The translations under genes and the position numbers were made by a program. A stretch of DNA of 64,000 nt, taken from Mastigamoeba balamuthi. Its lineage: Eukaryota; Evosea; Mastigamoebida; Mastigamoebidae. Below the pieces are notes generated by a model. It was given only the letters and a program-made list of their open reading frames with translations. It was not told the DNA's origin and did no database searches. Position 1 is the stretch's first letter. Each line of letters starts with the position of its first letter. The stretch spans positions 239,485 to 303,484 of the forward strand of contig CACRSC010000053.1 of assembly GCA_902651635.1 (NCBI GenBank), given 5' to 3'. Of the stretch, positions 51,312 through 61,999 are shown one piece after another.

Positions 51312-53912
51312 ATGGTGCTCTCCGGGTGCGCAGTCCCAGCGCCTTACTGACACTCGCTGCCCTGGGGGCCAGAGGCTGGTCCTGAGCCGCGAGGGCAACG
51401 AGCGCCGCGCGCGGGCTGCGTGCCTCTGCCACGTCGGCCCCGAGCTCTGGGTGGGCTCCTCGCGCGCCTCCGTCGTCGCCTACGACGCCCGCGTGCGCCC
51501 CAATCTGGAAAAAGATCTCGAAATAATGCCCTTGGAATTCCTATTTCTCGCATCACTTGGGGGAATCGAACTTACGCGATGTTCAACCCTCTCTCTTGCG
51601 GAATTCCCGTGCTTGCGTCACCAGTCAGGGAAGATGCTGCGCAGGACGCAGGCGCCCGGCAAGCTGGACAGCGACGTGGCCACGTGCATGTGCGTCGTGG
51701 GCCCGTACGTGTGGGTCGGCTGCAGCGACGGCCGCGTCAGCGTCTTCAACGGGGCGACCAGCGCGCTGGTGCAGCGCCTGCGCGCGACGCCGCACGGCGC
51801 CGCCGCCGTGACGTGCATGGCCGCCAGCGCGCGCTTCGTCTGGACGGGCTCTGCCGACTGCACGCTCGTCGCGTGGGACCGCGAGACGGGCGAGCCGCGG
51901 GCGACGCTGCGGGGCCACGAGAACTGGGTCAGGGCCCTCGCGCCCGTCGGCCCCCGGTTATGGAGCGCTTCCGACGACGCGACGATACGGATCTGGGACG
52001 AGACGGTCGCCGACGACCCGGGCGCGGGCGAGGGCATCGTGTTCGGCGTGGCCGAGGGCCACACGGGCCCCGTGCTGTGCCTGGCGGTCTGCGGGTCGTA
52101 CGTGTGGAGCGGCAGCGCCGACAGGACCATCCGCGTCTGGGACGGGCAGGGCGGGCGCACGGTGGCGGTGCTCAGCGGCCACGAGGGCCACGTGACGGCG
52201 CTGGCGTGCGCCGACGGCCTGCGGGCCGTGTGGAGCGCGTCGACGGACAAGACGGTCCGCGCGTGGGACTCGGCGTCGCACAGGCTGCTCCGGACGCTGC
52301 AGGGCCACTCGGCGCCCGTCTGGTCCCTCGCCGCCGTCGACGGCGCCGCTCTGCTCTGGTCCGGCGCGGGCGACGGCTCCCTGAGCCTCTGGGAGACGAC
52401 TGTGCGTGCGCTCCGGACACTGTGAGGGCGTGGGCAGGGGCCCAGCACTGACTGGCGCTGCGCTCAGGAGGGCTCGGCCCACGCGGCGACCTCTGCGGGA
52501 ATCGATCTGCTGCCGCGCGGGAGCCCGCTGGGCGCTGCTGGCCCCTCCGAGGGGCCGAGCGCGCTGTCGAGCACGGCGCCAGGCGACGCGCTGGCTGAGG
52601 GGCACCGCAGGACCAGGACCACCTTCGTTGTCGTCGACGCGCAGGCGGGCCGCAGGGCTGCTGCCGACACCTCCGAGCTCACGGTCTCGTCGGGGGCCGC
52701 CTCTGCCTCGCCCCCTGCGCCCGCCGAGTCGTCCCCGGGGCCTGCGGACGGCCAGGAGTGCCTTCTGCCGCGCGGAGGCCCCGGGGCATCGCGCGGGATC
52801 GCTGGCGCAGAGCCCGCGGAGGAGCAGCGAGGAGCACTGCTGGCGCCGGAGCCACTCGCGAGCTCGCGGAGGCCGGTGCCGGAGCTGCGGCTGGCCGAGG
52901 TGCTGCGCGACGAGGACTCGGGGGAGAGCGACCACGGGGACGAGAAAGAGAACGAGGACGAGGACGACGACGACGAGGGCGCGCTGCTGGCAGGGCGCGG
53001 GCCCGACACCACCGAGCGCGCGACAGAGAGCGCGGCCGAGCGCCTCTCGTCGCAGTCGCCCAGCGCGGCGGGCGGGGACGAGGGGGCGCAGCGCGCGGGC
53101 GGCGCCGGAGCGGGCGAAGAGGAGGAGGACGCGGTGGAGGTCGAGGGCGACCTGGAGGCGATGCTGGCGAGCTCGGGGGCGTGGACCGACACGGACTCCA
53201 AGTGCAGCACGCCGCGGCCCGAGCAGCCCTACGGCCGCAACCCCTCGCGCAACGTGGACGAGGACACCGAGGACGAGGGTAGCCCGGGCGGCAGGAGCCC
53301 GCCGGCCCTCGACCGCGGCCCCCGCGGGGCGCAGGGGGCTCGCCTCCCCGGAGGGCCCGCTGGCGCTGCTGCTGCCGCCGCGGGCTCGGGGATGTCAGGC
53401 GCAGACGACGCAGGAGCAGGCGCGGGGGCGGGGGCGAGGTCGACGAGGTCGAGCGACGACGACGTGCTGAGCGACATCGCGAGCATCGACGGGACGCTGG
53501 CGCTGGTGCGTCTCAGAAGGCACAGACACACGTCGTCGTTTGCACCCACGACCAGCGCTGTTGCTGTGCGCAGGAGGGCCTCGTGCTGGAGGAGAGCGGG
53601 ACAGCCGACCTGAGCCTCGGCGAGACGGGCAGCAGGTCGCTGGCAGGCACCGCGAGCAGCTCGTCTGCCGCCCTGTGGGCGCTGCGGCGTCCTGCGGCAC
53701 CGGAGGAGAGGGAGGGCTCGCCGCAGCAGCAGCGGCCCGTGGGGGAGGCGCGCGGGAGGCTGCGGGCGGCAGCAGCGTACCTGGAGACGCTGGAGCGCGT
53801 GATGGGCAGGCTGCAGCAGCGCATCGACCAGTCGGCCCGCAGCATCGACGACATCGTCAGCCAGCCCGAGGCCAGCACGGCCGCCATGCGCGCGCACAGG
53901 ACGCGCTGCTGA
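51312..53912 (+). CDS. WD40-repeat protein with acidic region and C-terminal coiled coil
   Basis: Exons 51312-51325 (tentative), 51375-51492, 51625-52401, 52468-53505 and 53574-53912 give 761 residues. The first 300 residues form about six to seven WD repeats (VWVGCSDGRVSVF, VWTGSADCTLVAWD, LWSASDDATIRIWD, VWSGSADRTIRVWD, VWSASTDKTVRAWD, LWSGAGDGSLSLWE). Splicing at GTGCGT after SLWETT continues directly in frame into a 350-residue acidic, disordered region (DEKENEDEDDDDEG) and a C-terminal coiled coil (YLETLERVMGRLQQRIDQ). Reading on without splicing ends ten codons later, so an isoform lacking the tail is possible. The 5' end is uncertain because exon 1 is inferred from a GTGCGC donor. Function unknown; probably a scaffold. 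Confidence 0.75.
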
Positions 53913-54288
53913 GCGCCGCCCGTGTGGAGGACGCGCGGGCTCTGCACTGAGGCATCGGGGCCGCTCGAGAGTGTGCAGCAGTCGACTGATGCACTGAGCA
54001 ACGCGCCTTCAGTTTTCCCTGGAGAGCCCGTTCTGTTTGGATTCGCTCCCGATGCGGGCATGGCACCCAAGAGCAGCCCCGCTGCGCGCTCCCAGCGGCA
54101 GCCGAGGGCTGGAATACAAAGAGTGTGGAACTACGTCACTCTCCCAGATGTATTTCGTTTTGTCAGCACCACGTCAAGAATCCGGCAAAGATATTTCCCC
54201 TCCCTTCTTCCTTAGGGAGTCACTAAGATACTCTCAGTTTTTCATTGCACACAAGCAAGCCGCAGCAGCAGCAACAACAGGAGTGAGG
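53913..54288. promoter_or_regulatory. Upstream region of Fe-ADH copy 1
   Basis: 376 nt between the WD40 gene and the first alcohol dehydrogenase. A CAGCAGCAGCAACAACAG stretch precedes the ATG. It lacks the CAGCCGCCAAGGTGAGAGAGG leader shared by copies 2 and 4. Confidence 0.4.
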
Positions 54289-55815
54289 ATGCAGAACTTT
54301 GAGTACGCCAACAGCACGCGGCTGGTGTTCGGCAAGGGCTCGATCGCGAAGCTGGCGACGCTGGTGCCCAGGGACGCCCGCGTGCTGCTCGCCTACGGCC
54401 AGGGCTCTGTCAAGCGCAACGGCGTCTACGACCAGGTCGTCGCTGCCGTCAAGCCCACCGCCGAGTTCTCGGGCATCGAGCCCAACCCCGAATACGAGGC
54501 ACGCTTCCCTCCTTCGTCTCGTTCTCCGTTTGTCGGCTCTTGCCTGCCCTTCGTTTTTTTGGAGACGTGTTTCTGCCAAATTCTGCAAAGAACGCTTTTT
54601 GACGACACGCGGGTCTCACGGGGATGGTACAGACGCTGATGAAGGCCGTGGCGCTGTGCAAGGAGCACAAGATCAACTTCATCCTGGCAGTTGGCGGCGG
54701 CTCCGTCGTCGACGGTGCGTTCAGTCGTCTCCCAGTTGTGTTGTGTTGAGTTGTGTGCTTTGTGCTGTTCTCTTGTTGTCTTCTCCGGTGCTCGGCTGCT
54801 CCTTTTTCTGATCGTCCGAACTCGAGACCACGTACTAATGTCGCGTTCGGCGACCCCCGCAGGGATGAAGTTTGTGGCTGCTGCGCTCAACTGGACCAAG
54901 ACGGCGGACCCCTGGGACCTTGTCATCGAGTTCGGCGTCAAGGGCAACGCTGAGTACGAGCCCCACGCGGTGGTGCCCATCGGCGCCGTCCTGACACTGC
55001 CCGCGACGGGCACCGAGTCCAACGGCAACAGTGTCGTCAGCCGCCGCGCCCTCGGTCAGAAGTTCTGCTTTTGCCACCGCACCGTGTACCCCCTGTTCAG
55101 CATCCTCGACCCCGACATGATCAACTCCCTCCCTGCCCGCCAGGGTACGCCTCCCCAGACTCAGTTCCTCCCCCACCGAGGATCGCCGCACCTCACTGCC
55201 TCGCTTGCAGTTGTCAACGGCGTGGTGGACGCGTACGTGCACGTCATGGAGCAGTACAGCGGCAACAACCACCAGAACGGCGTCGGCGACGAGTTCTGCG
55301 AGGGTCTGCTGCGCGTCCTCAGCACCACCGGCCGCGACGTGGCGCTGGCGGCCATCGCGGGCAAGCAGGCGCCCTACGGCCAGCGCGCAGACTTCTGGTG
55401 GGCCACCACCAACGCGCTGAGCGGCATCGTCGGTGTCGGTGTCACGGAATGCTGGGCCACGCACAAGATCGGCCACGAGATCACGGCGACGTACGGTCTG
55501 GACCACGGGCAGACGCTGGCGATCGTGATGCCGTCGCTGCTGCGGTTCGAGAAGGAGCAGCGGAGGGAGAAGCTGGCCAGGATGGCCGAGCGCGTGTTCG
55601 GCGTGCGCAACGCAGCGGACATGGCGGAGGAGGCCATTGTGCACACGGAACGCTTCTTCAACTCGATCGGGGAGCACACGAGGTTCAGCCAGTACGGGCT
55701 GGACGGCAAGCACTTCGAGACCATCGCCAACAAGTTCAGCGAGGAGGTGGGCATCGGCGCCGAGGGCAACATCACGCGCAAGGACGTCCTCGCCATCCTC
55801 AAGGCCAGCCTGTGA
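54289..55815 (+). CDS. Iron-containing alcohol dehydrogenase, copy 1
   Basis: Four exons, 54289-54498, 54633-54714, 54863-55144 and 55211-55815, encode 392 residues of the NADPH-dependent butanol dehydrogenase (BDH/YqhD) group. Cofactor motif GGGSVVDG is split by intron 2. Metal ligands are the Asp and His of VVDAYVHVMEQ and the two His of GHEITATYGLDHGQ. Other hallmarks are NFEYANSTRLVFGKGS and LPATGTESNGNSVVS. It reduces aldehydes to alcohols in the cytosol and probably serves fermentation or aldehyde detoxification. Intron 1 begins GCACGC after ..NPEYE; the frame requires this GC donor. It is the first of four direct copies. Confidence 0.93.
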
Positions 55816-57460
55816 AGAGGGAATCATGTCTCTGGTCTCCTCAGCACTGCCGCACCAGTACACCCCTCAGCACTCAATATTGAAAGAATCATCTCGTTGA
55901 AAAGAAACGTGCCAGAGGTTTGTGCGCCGTTATCCTTACACGAACAGAGTGTCCTGTCCCACCCTTTTGAATATATTCTGTTATGTCAGCAAAACTCTCC
56001 ATTGCTTAGCACAAGATTGTTAACCCCTTCATCATTTTTGTTATGCAAGTGGTAAACAACCGTCTCTGAGTTGGTCAAAGGCCTCTCAGCAGCAATAGCC
56101 ATGAACTCAGGCTGTGCCCAACTGACAGTACGTTTTTTATTCCGATGGTATAACAATTGTAGTAATTAAGCTACAATCACAAAACTGGATGTTACACAGT
56201 TGGAAGGGGAAATGGAAGAGAAGTGTCATACAAATATTCAAATATGTCACACCGAAGAAGCTTAAGCAGGAGCTCTGCAACACTTGGCACCTGCATACTG
56301 ACCTAAGTACCATGAGAATTCTGATTCTTTTCTTTCTTCCTTTCTCTTACAAGTGTGAGGTTGCAGACATGTGTTTTCTTCATGAGAGGCATAAGTCCAC
56401 CAAGGCAGGATAGAACCACAGTGAGCTTGAGACCACGTTGACAGTATCCTCTTCTTTGCCATTTTGTGGGAAGTGTTTGTAATGTGTGTTTGGCATTCCT
56501 ACATGTAGAAACGTTTCTACATCTAGTAATTGAGTTAAGATCTTCACAGCTATGAATAATTGATATTAACATGAGGTCAGGGTGTAAAACACAAATTACA
56601 CAGACTTTCGTCTGGGGCCAGGGCTGTGAGCCAGAGCCAGAGGCATAGGCGCAGCTGAAGCAAAGCAGAGGCCAGCTGGAGCCAGTGGCTCAGGACCAGA
56701 AGTCCTACCCTGGGTGTGTATATGTAATTGAGGAGGAAATTCTGATTTCCTGTTCAAGATTTCAAGGGAATTTTTCCCCGTGCATGCCCTCAATTAAGAA
56801 TTGAAATGGTTGCAAATTTGCTTATCTCAGTGACTGGTTTGGAGGCGCCCCACCACTGCAGTGAAGAAGGGAGGATCCAGTGCCCAAGAAGGCCAGGGCA
56901 AACCCGCCATAGCTGCTGCAGATGTCGTGCAATTTCAATAATTCTGAATTTCTTTACAAAATGACCAATAGTGTATTGCATTTTAAAAGCACGTTGTATA
57001 AAAAGGACGCATTGTGTAAAGTGGAAATTACACCCTTTTCCTATAAAGGGCAAAACACGGGTGAAGTCCCTAAAATCGATGTCATGTAGGGTTATAGGTT
57101 GAAAAACTGCGGATAAATGACAACACAACCCCACTCTAACATGGGAAAGATACCAAGTTGATGATAATACCAGGTTCAATAAATGAGTTGGACTGGCAGT
57201 TAAGTCAATAGGGTGAACACTACGATGGGAATTTCATCTCTGTCCCTTCACAAAGTCCCTGGAGCTGCCACTGCCCGAAGTTTCTTGAACAGATATTTAT
57301 CTGTACAGCGATTTTTCTCTTGTAAGGTGATGAAGCTAGACGTAATCGTTGTTGCGTCTCGGTTCTCTAGATAACAAAGAGAGATCTAGCTGATCCATTC
57401 ATTGAGAGCAAAACTCGTTCAGTGCAACAGGCACCACAACAGCCGCCAAGGTGAGAGAGG
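55816..57460. other. AT-rich, CpG-poor island between Fe-ADH copies 1 and 2
   Basis: 1.65 kb of composition unlike the rest of the window, from about 55890 to 57350, with frequent TG/CA and few CG dinucleotides. Short open frames exist (for example 56189-56413 plus) without family resemblance or host codon bias. From about 57320 the sequence becomes the promoter of copy 2, resembling the promoter of copy 4. No terminal repeats were found by eye. Confidence 0.6.
57325..57460 (+). promoter_or_regulatory. Promoter and leader of Fe-ADH copy 2
   Basis: Matches the region before copy 4: GTCTC-GTTCTCT, GAGATCTAGCTGATCCATT, and the leader CAGCCGCCAAGGTGAGAGAGG directly before ATG. Conservation upstream of duplicated genes suggests a shared core promoter. 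Confidence 0.6.
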
Positions 57461-58983
57461 ATGCAGAACTTTGAGTACGCCAACAGCACGCGGCTGGTGT
57501 TCGGCAAGGGCTCGATCGCGAAGCTGGCGACGCTGGTGCCCAGGGACGCCCGCGTGCTGCTGGCCTACGGCCAGGGCTCTGTCAAGCGCAACGGCGTCTA
57601 CGACCAGGTCATCGCCGCCGTCAAGCCCACCGCCGAGTTCTCGGGCATCGAGCCCAACCCCGAATACGAGGCATGCTTCCCTCCTCCTCTCGTTCTCCGT
57701 TGGTCGGCTCTTGTAGCCTTACGTTGTTTTTTTTTGGAGACGCACGCGTTTCTGCCGAATTCGGCAACAAACACGCCAACACTTTTTGACGATACACGCG
57801 TCTCTGGCTGGTGCAGACGCTGATGAAGGCCGTTGTGCTGTGCAAGGAGCACAAGATCAACTTCATCCTGGCTGTCGGTGGCGGCTCCGTCGTCGACGGT
57901 GCGCCAGTTGGCTTTCGGTGGCTGTTTTTCTCCAGTTTTCTTCTCCGGTGCTCGGCTGCTCGGGCCACGTCATGCGCGTCGCGGTGGCGTTGCTCAATAT
58001 CGCGGCCGATGACCCCGCAGGGATGAAGTTTGTGGCTGCTGCGCTCAACTGGACCAAGACAGCGGACCCCTGGGACATCGTGTACGAGTACGGCATGAAG
58101 GGCAACTCCGCCTTCGAGCCCCACGCGGTCGTGCCCATCGGCGCCGTCCTGACACTGCCCGCGACGGGCACCGAGTCCAACGGCAACAGTGTCGTCAGTC
58201 GCCGCGCCCTCGGCCTCAAAATGTTCTTCAACCACCGCACCGTGTACCCCCTCTTCAGCGTCCTCGACCCCGACATGATCAGCTCCCTCCCCGCCCGCCA
58301 GGGTACGTACGCCTCGAGCGAGTGGAGAAACCCGCATCAGAGGGCAGCCAATTGACACTGATTTCTCGCGCGGAACAGTGGCAAACGGCGTGGTGGACGC
58401 GTACGTGCACGTCGTGGAGCAGTACGCAGGCAACAACCACCAGAACGGCGTCGGCGACGAGTTCTGCGAGGGTCTGCTGCGCGTCCTCAGCACCACCGGC
58501 CGCGAAGTGGCGCTGGCCGCCATCGCGGGCAAGCAGGCGCCCTACGGCCAGCGCGCTGACTTCTGGTGGGCCACCACCAACGCGCTGAGCGGCATCGTCG
58601 GCGTCGGCGTCACGCATTGCTGGGCCACGCACAAGATCGGACACGAGCTGACGGCTATGTACGGTCTGGACCACGGGCAGACGCTGGCGATCGTGATGCC
58701 GTCGCTGCTGCGGTTCGAGAAGGAGCAGCGGAGGGAGAAGCTGGCCAGGATGGCCGAGCGCGTGTTCGGCGTGCGCAACGCAGCGGACATGGCGGAGGAG
58801 GCCATTGTGCACACGGAGCGCCTCTTCAACTCGGTGGGGGTGCACACGAGGCTGAGCCAGTACGGCATGGACGGCAGCCACTTCGAGGCCATCGCCAACA
58901 AGTTCAGCGAGGAGGTGGGCATCGGCGCCGAGGGCAACATCACGCGCAAGGACGTCCTCGCCATCCTCCAGGCCAGCCTCTGA
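57461..58983 (+). CDS. Iron-containing alcohol dehydrogenase, copy 2
   Basis: Exons 57461-57670, 57817-57898, 58021-58302 and 58379-58983; 392 residues, same exon lengths as copy 1. Cofactor site GGGSVVDG and metal ligands (VVDAYVHVVEQ, GHELTAMYGLDHGQ) are intact. Differences from copy 1 cluster in exon 3 (IVYEYGMKGNSAFEPH) and in YHG-region loops such as SVGVHTRLSQYG. Intron 1 uses a GCATGC donor, intron 2 GTGCGC and intron 3 GTACGT. Intron 3 is almost identical to that of copy 4 (shared GCATCAGAGGGCAGCCAATT), although copies 1 and 3 have unrelated sequence there. Confidence 0.93.
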
Positions 58984-59310
58984 AGACGAGCCCCTCAGCC
59001 CTACAGATGGCTCTCAGTGTCCCATCAAATCTGGACCATCATTCTGGCCACCGAGGGTTTGTCAGTGCCCTCTCTGTTGGACCCACGTGGGTGAAGTGAG
59101 AGGAACACGAACGAAGCATCCCATTGCGCCAGATGCAATGGCGGCACATGCCAATCAGAAGGCGCAGACAGGTGAGAGTTTCCGCATGCCGGTAGGCAGA
59201 CACGTCACGGATGTGCGATATCAGAAATGTGCGTTTGAGCAATCAGGGGGTGTCGGCCGTTGATCAGTGCAACCCAACAGTACTCTTCACAACACCCACT
59301 GCAGGCAGGG
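58984..59310. promoter_or_regulatory. Intergenic between Fe-ADH copies 2 and 3
   Basis: 327 nt. It does not share the copy 2/4 promoter blocks. A GCAGGCAGGG leader precedes the copy 3 ATG. Nothing else is recognised. Confidence 0.4.
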
Positions 59311-60830
59311 ATGCAGAACTTTGAGTACGCCAACAGCACGCGGCTGGTGTTCGGCAGGGGCTCGATCGCGATGCTGGCGACGCTGGTGCCCAGGGACGCC
59401 CGCGTGCTGCTGGCCTACGACCCGTCGGCCAAGAGCAACAGCGCCTACGACCAGGTCGTCGCCGCCGTCAAGCCCACCGCCGAGTTCTCGGGCATCGAGC
59501 CCAACCCCGAATACGAGGTCCGCCTGCCCTCAATGACCAATTTTGTTCTTGCCCGCGGTTTCCTCTCAGCCTGTCAATGCAAGTCAATGGTCCGGATTGA
59601 CCGCAGCTGTGGGGCCACAGATTCTGATGAGAGCAGTGGCGTTGTGCAAGGAGCACAAGATCGACTTCATCCTCGCTGTCGGTGGAGGCTCCATCGTTGA
59701 CGGTGCGCCTGCTTTGTTTCGGTGGGCTCCGGACTCTGGAGAAAACGTGCTGAGAAATCAACCCACTGGTGCCAGACCCTGCTGGCGACATCAAGCGTGA
59801 TGCCGTATCCGGGCTGTCACTGTGCAGGCCGTGCTTCTGTCTTTTTGATTCATTCGATTCCAATCAGACCCCTGATATCGTTTGCTCACAGGGATGAAGT
59901 TCGTGTCGGCTGCGCTCAACTGGACCAAGACGACGGACCCCTGGGACATCGTGGCCGAGTATGGCATGAAGGGCAACGCAGAGTACGAGCCCCACGCGGT
60001 CGTGCCCGTTGGCGTCGTCCTGACACTGCCTGGGACTGGCACCGAGTCCAACGGCACCAGCGTCGTCAGCCGCCGCGCCCAGAGCCTGAAGATGTTCTTC
60101 AGGCACCGCACGATATACCCAGCGTTCAGCGTCCTCGACCCCGACATGATCAACTCCCTCCCCGCCCGCCAGGGTATGTGCAAAACGTACACACTGCTTG
60201 TGTGCCGTTGACCAACACTGAGCAGTGACCAACGGTGTTGTCGACGGGTTCGCGCACGTCATGGAGAATTACAGCGGCCACAGCCACCTGAGCGCCGTGA
60301 GCGACGAGTTCAGTGAGGGTCTTATGCGCGTCCTCAGCACCACCGGCCGCGACGTGGCGCTGGCCGCCATCGCGGGCAAGCAGGCGCCCTACGACCAGCG
60401 CGCAGACTTCTGGTGGGCCACCACTATGGCGCTGAACGGCGTCGTGGGCGCCGGAGTCACGAGGTGCTGGGCGAGCCACTACATCGGCCACGAGCTGACG
60501 GCGATGTACGGTCTGGACCACGCGCAGACAGTTGCGATCGTTATGATTGCACTGCTGAGGTTCGAGAAGGAGCAGCGCAGGGAGAAGCTGGCCAGGATGG
60601 CAGAGCGTGTGTTCGGCGTGCGCAACGCTGCGGACATGGCGGAGGAGGCCATTGTGCACACGGAGCGCTTCTTCAACTCGGTAGGACAGCGCACGAGGCT
60701 GAGCCAGTACGGGTTGGACGGCAAGCACTTCGAGACCATCGCGAGCAGGTTCAGCGAGACCGTGGGTATCGGAGCCGAGGGCAACATCACGCGCAAGGAC
60801 GTCCTCGCCATCCTCAATGCTGGTCTGTAG
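59311..60830 (+). CDS. Iron-containing alcohol dehydrogenase, copy 3 (divergent)
   Basis: Exons 59311-59517, 59621-59702, 59892-60173 and 60226-60830; 391 residues. This is the most diverged copy: LLAYDPSAKSNSAYD is one residue shorter than LLAYGQGSVKRNGVYD, the cofactor loop is GGGSIVDG, and the metal site region reads VVDGFAHVMENY with SGHSHLSAVSDEF instead of SGNNHQNGVGDEF. The iron ligands Asp, His, His, His are kept. Intron 1 begins with a conventional GT (GTCCGC) at the position where the other three copies have GC. Intron 3 donor GTATGT. It may have shifted substrate preference; this is inference from substitutions near the active site. Confidence 0.93.
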
Positions 60831-61048
60831 TGGGGAACATGCCTTCTTTTGGTTCAGAGGCCGCAAAAAATGAACTCTTTATTGAAGGCAAGGCACCAGC
60901 AGCTGATTCAGGCAGCTCAGTGAGGAACATAAAATGATGCCTATGGCCCCGGCAAGGAATTCAGAGCAGTCGTAGATGAGGCAAAAATGGTGCGCATAGG
61001 GGACTGTGCGGTCATCATTGTGTTCTTTCGCCCATGTATGTGCTATCA
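60831..61048. other. Convergent 3' spacer
   Basis: 218 nt between the stops of Fe-ADH copy 3 and the Cys-rich gene. No feature is recognised. Confidence 0.4.
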
Positions 61049-61669
61049 TTAATCATAGGGTGGATGGCGAAAGTCGCAGAGGTGCGTGAGGCCGCCCCAA
61101 CCACCATAGACTATAAAGAGATCGCATCCCCCATAAGACGAGGGACAGTCCGCCCTCTCATTGCAGTGCTTGCCCCAGTCGCACCTGTTGGGGCACACCT
61201 TTCCGCAGTCGATGTCGGGTTCACCTCCATCGGGGTACCCGTTGAAGCAGTGTTCCGGGATGACTGAGCAGTCGTTGTTGGTGTGGCTGATCCAGTTGAC
61301 CCAGTCGCAGTCGTCCTTGGTCAGGCAGCGCCTGTCGCCCATCCGGCACCCCAGCCGCTTGTTGTCCGTGGTCAGGCCCGGGTCGCACTCGGCGGTGCGC
61401 TGGCAGCTGTCCCAGCGCTTGGCTGAGCCGCCGCTGTGGCCCTGGGCGATGCACTCGCAGTTGCGTTTCTCGGGGAGCTTCTCGATCCAGTTGACCCAGT
61501 CGCAGTCGTCCATCGTCAGGCAGCGCCTGTCGCCCACGTGGCAGCACACGGGCTTCCCCTGCACCGGCGTCGGGTCGCAGTCGTCGTTCGACTGGCAGCT
61601 CCCCCAGTGCGGCACGAGCGCGGTGCACGTCCCCAGGACAACAGAGCAGAGCAGCAGTTCGGTCAGCAT
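61049..61669 (-). CDS. Secreted cysteine-rich protein with two internal repeats
   Basis: Intronless, 206 residues, on the strand opposite to the alcohol dehydrogenases and lying between copies 3 and 4. A signal peptide (LTELLLCSVVLGTCTA) precedes two repeats of about 60 residues, each with WxSCQ, a CDP element, then GDRRCLT and DDCDWVNWI. A third Cys-rich segment follows (PDIDCGKVCPNRCDWGKHC, GGCDLFIVYGG). About 24 cysteines are spaced to form disulfides. The final part weakly resembles a dockerin-free Cys-knot type domain, but no family is recognised. It is probably extracellular or lumenal. The start is the first Met of the frame and gives a good signal peptide. Confidence 0.8.
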   Translation of the reverse strand: MLTELLLCSVVLGTCTALVPHWGSCQSNDDCDPTPVQGKPVCCHVGDRRCLTMDDCDWVNWIEKLPEKRNCECIAQGHSGGSAKRWDSCQRTAECDPGLTTDNKRLGCRMGDRRCLTKDDCDWVNWISHTNNDCSVIPEHCFNGYPDGGEPDIDCGKVCPNRCDWGKHCNERADCPSSYGGCDLFIVYGGWGGLTHLCDFRHPPYD

Positions 61670-61999
61670 GTCAGTACCTTTTTCAACTTGTATGTTTTTA
61701 AACAGTCGGTTAAATTATCCCCGGTGTTTTGTGTCCTGTCTCTGTTGATGTGGCAATGACGATTTCGTATTGATAGCGGCAGATTTTTTATTGGTCTGAG
61801 CTAAGTGTGCCGTCTCCTCCGCTGGTTCCAATACATATACTCAGGGAAAATATCGCCGATAGTTGGAGAACCGGATCGCGTGCACGACATCGTAGTTACG
61901 TCTCAGTTCTCTTGATATCACGGAGAGATCTGGCTGATCCATTGCTCCCGCAAAACCCGTGAAGTATAGGCACCGCAACAGCCGCCAAGGTGAGAGAGG
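61670..61999 (+). promoter_or_regulatory. Divergent spacer with Fe-ADH copy 4 promoter
   Basis: 330 nt between the Cys-rich gene and copy 4. From about 61880 it matches the copy 2 promoter (GAGATCTGGCTGATCCATTG and the leader CAGCCGCCAAGGTGAGAGAGG before ATG). Confidence 0.6.

Noticed and set aside
51049-51372. In-frame upstream extension of the WD40 gene
   Set aside because: The frame is open but AT-richer, without WD repeat character; a short first exon at 51312 fits the donor rule better.
56189-56413. Small ORF in the AT-rich island
   Set aside because: 74 residues, no homology cue, no host codon bias; random open frames of this size are expected at this composition.
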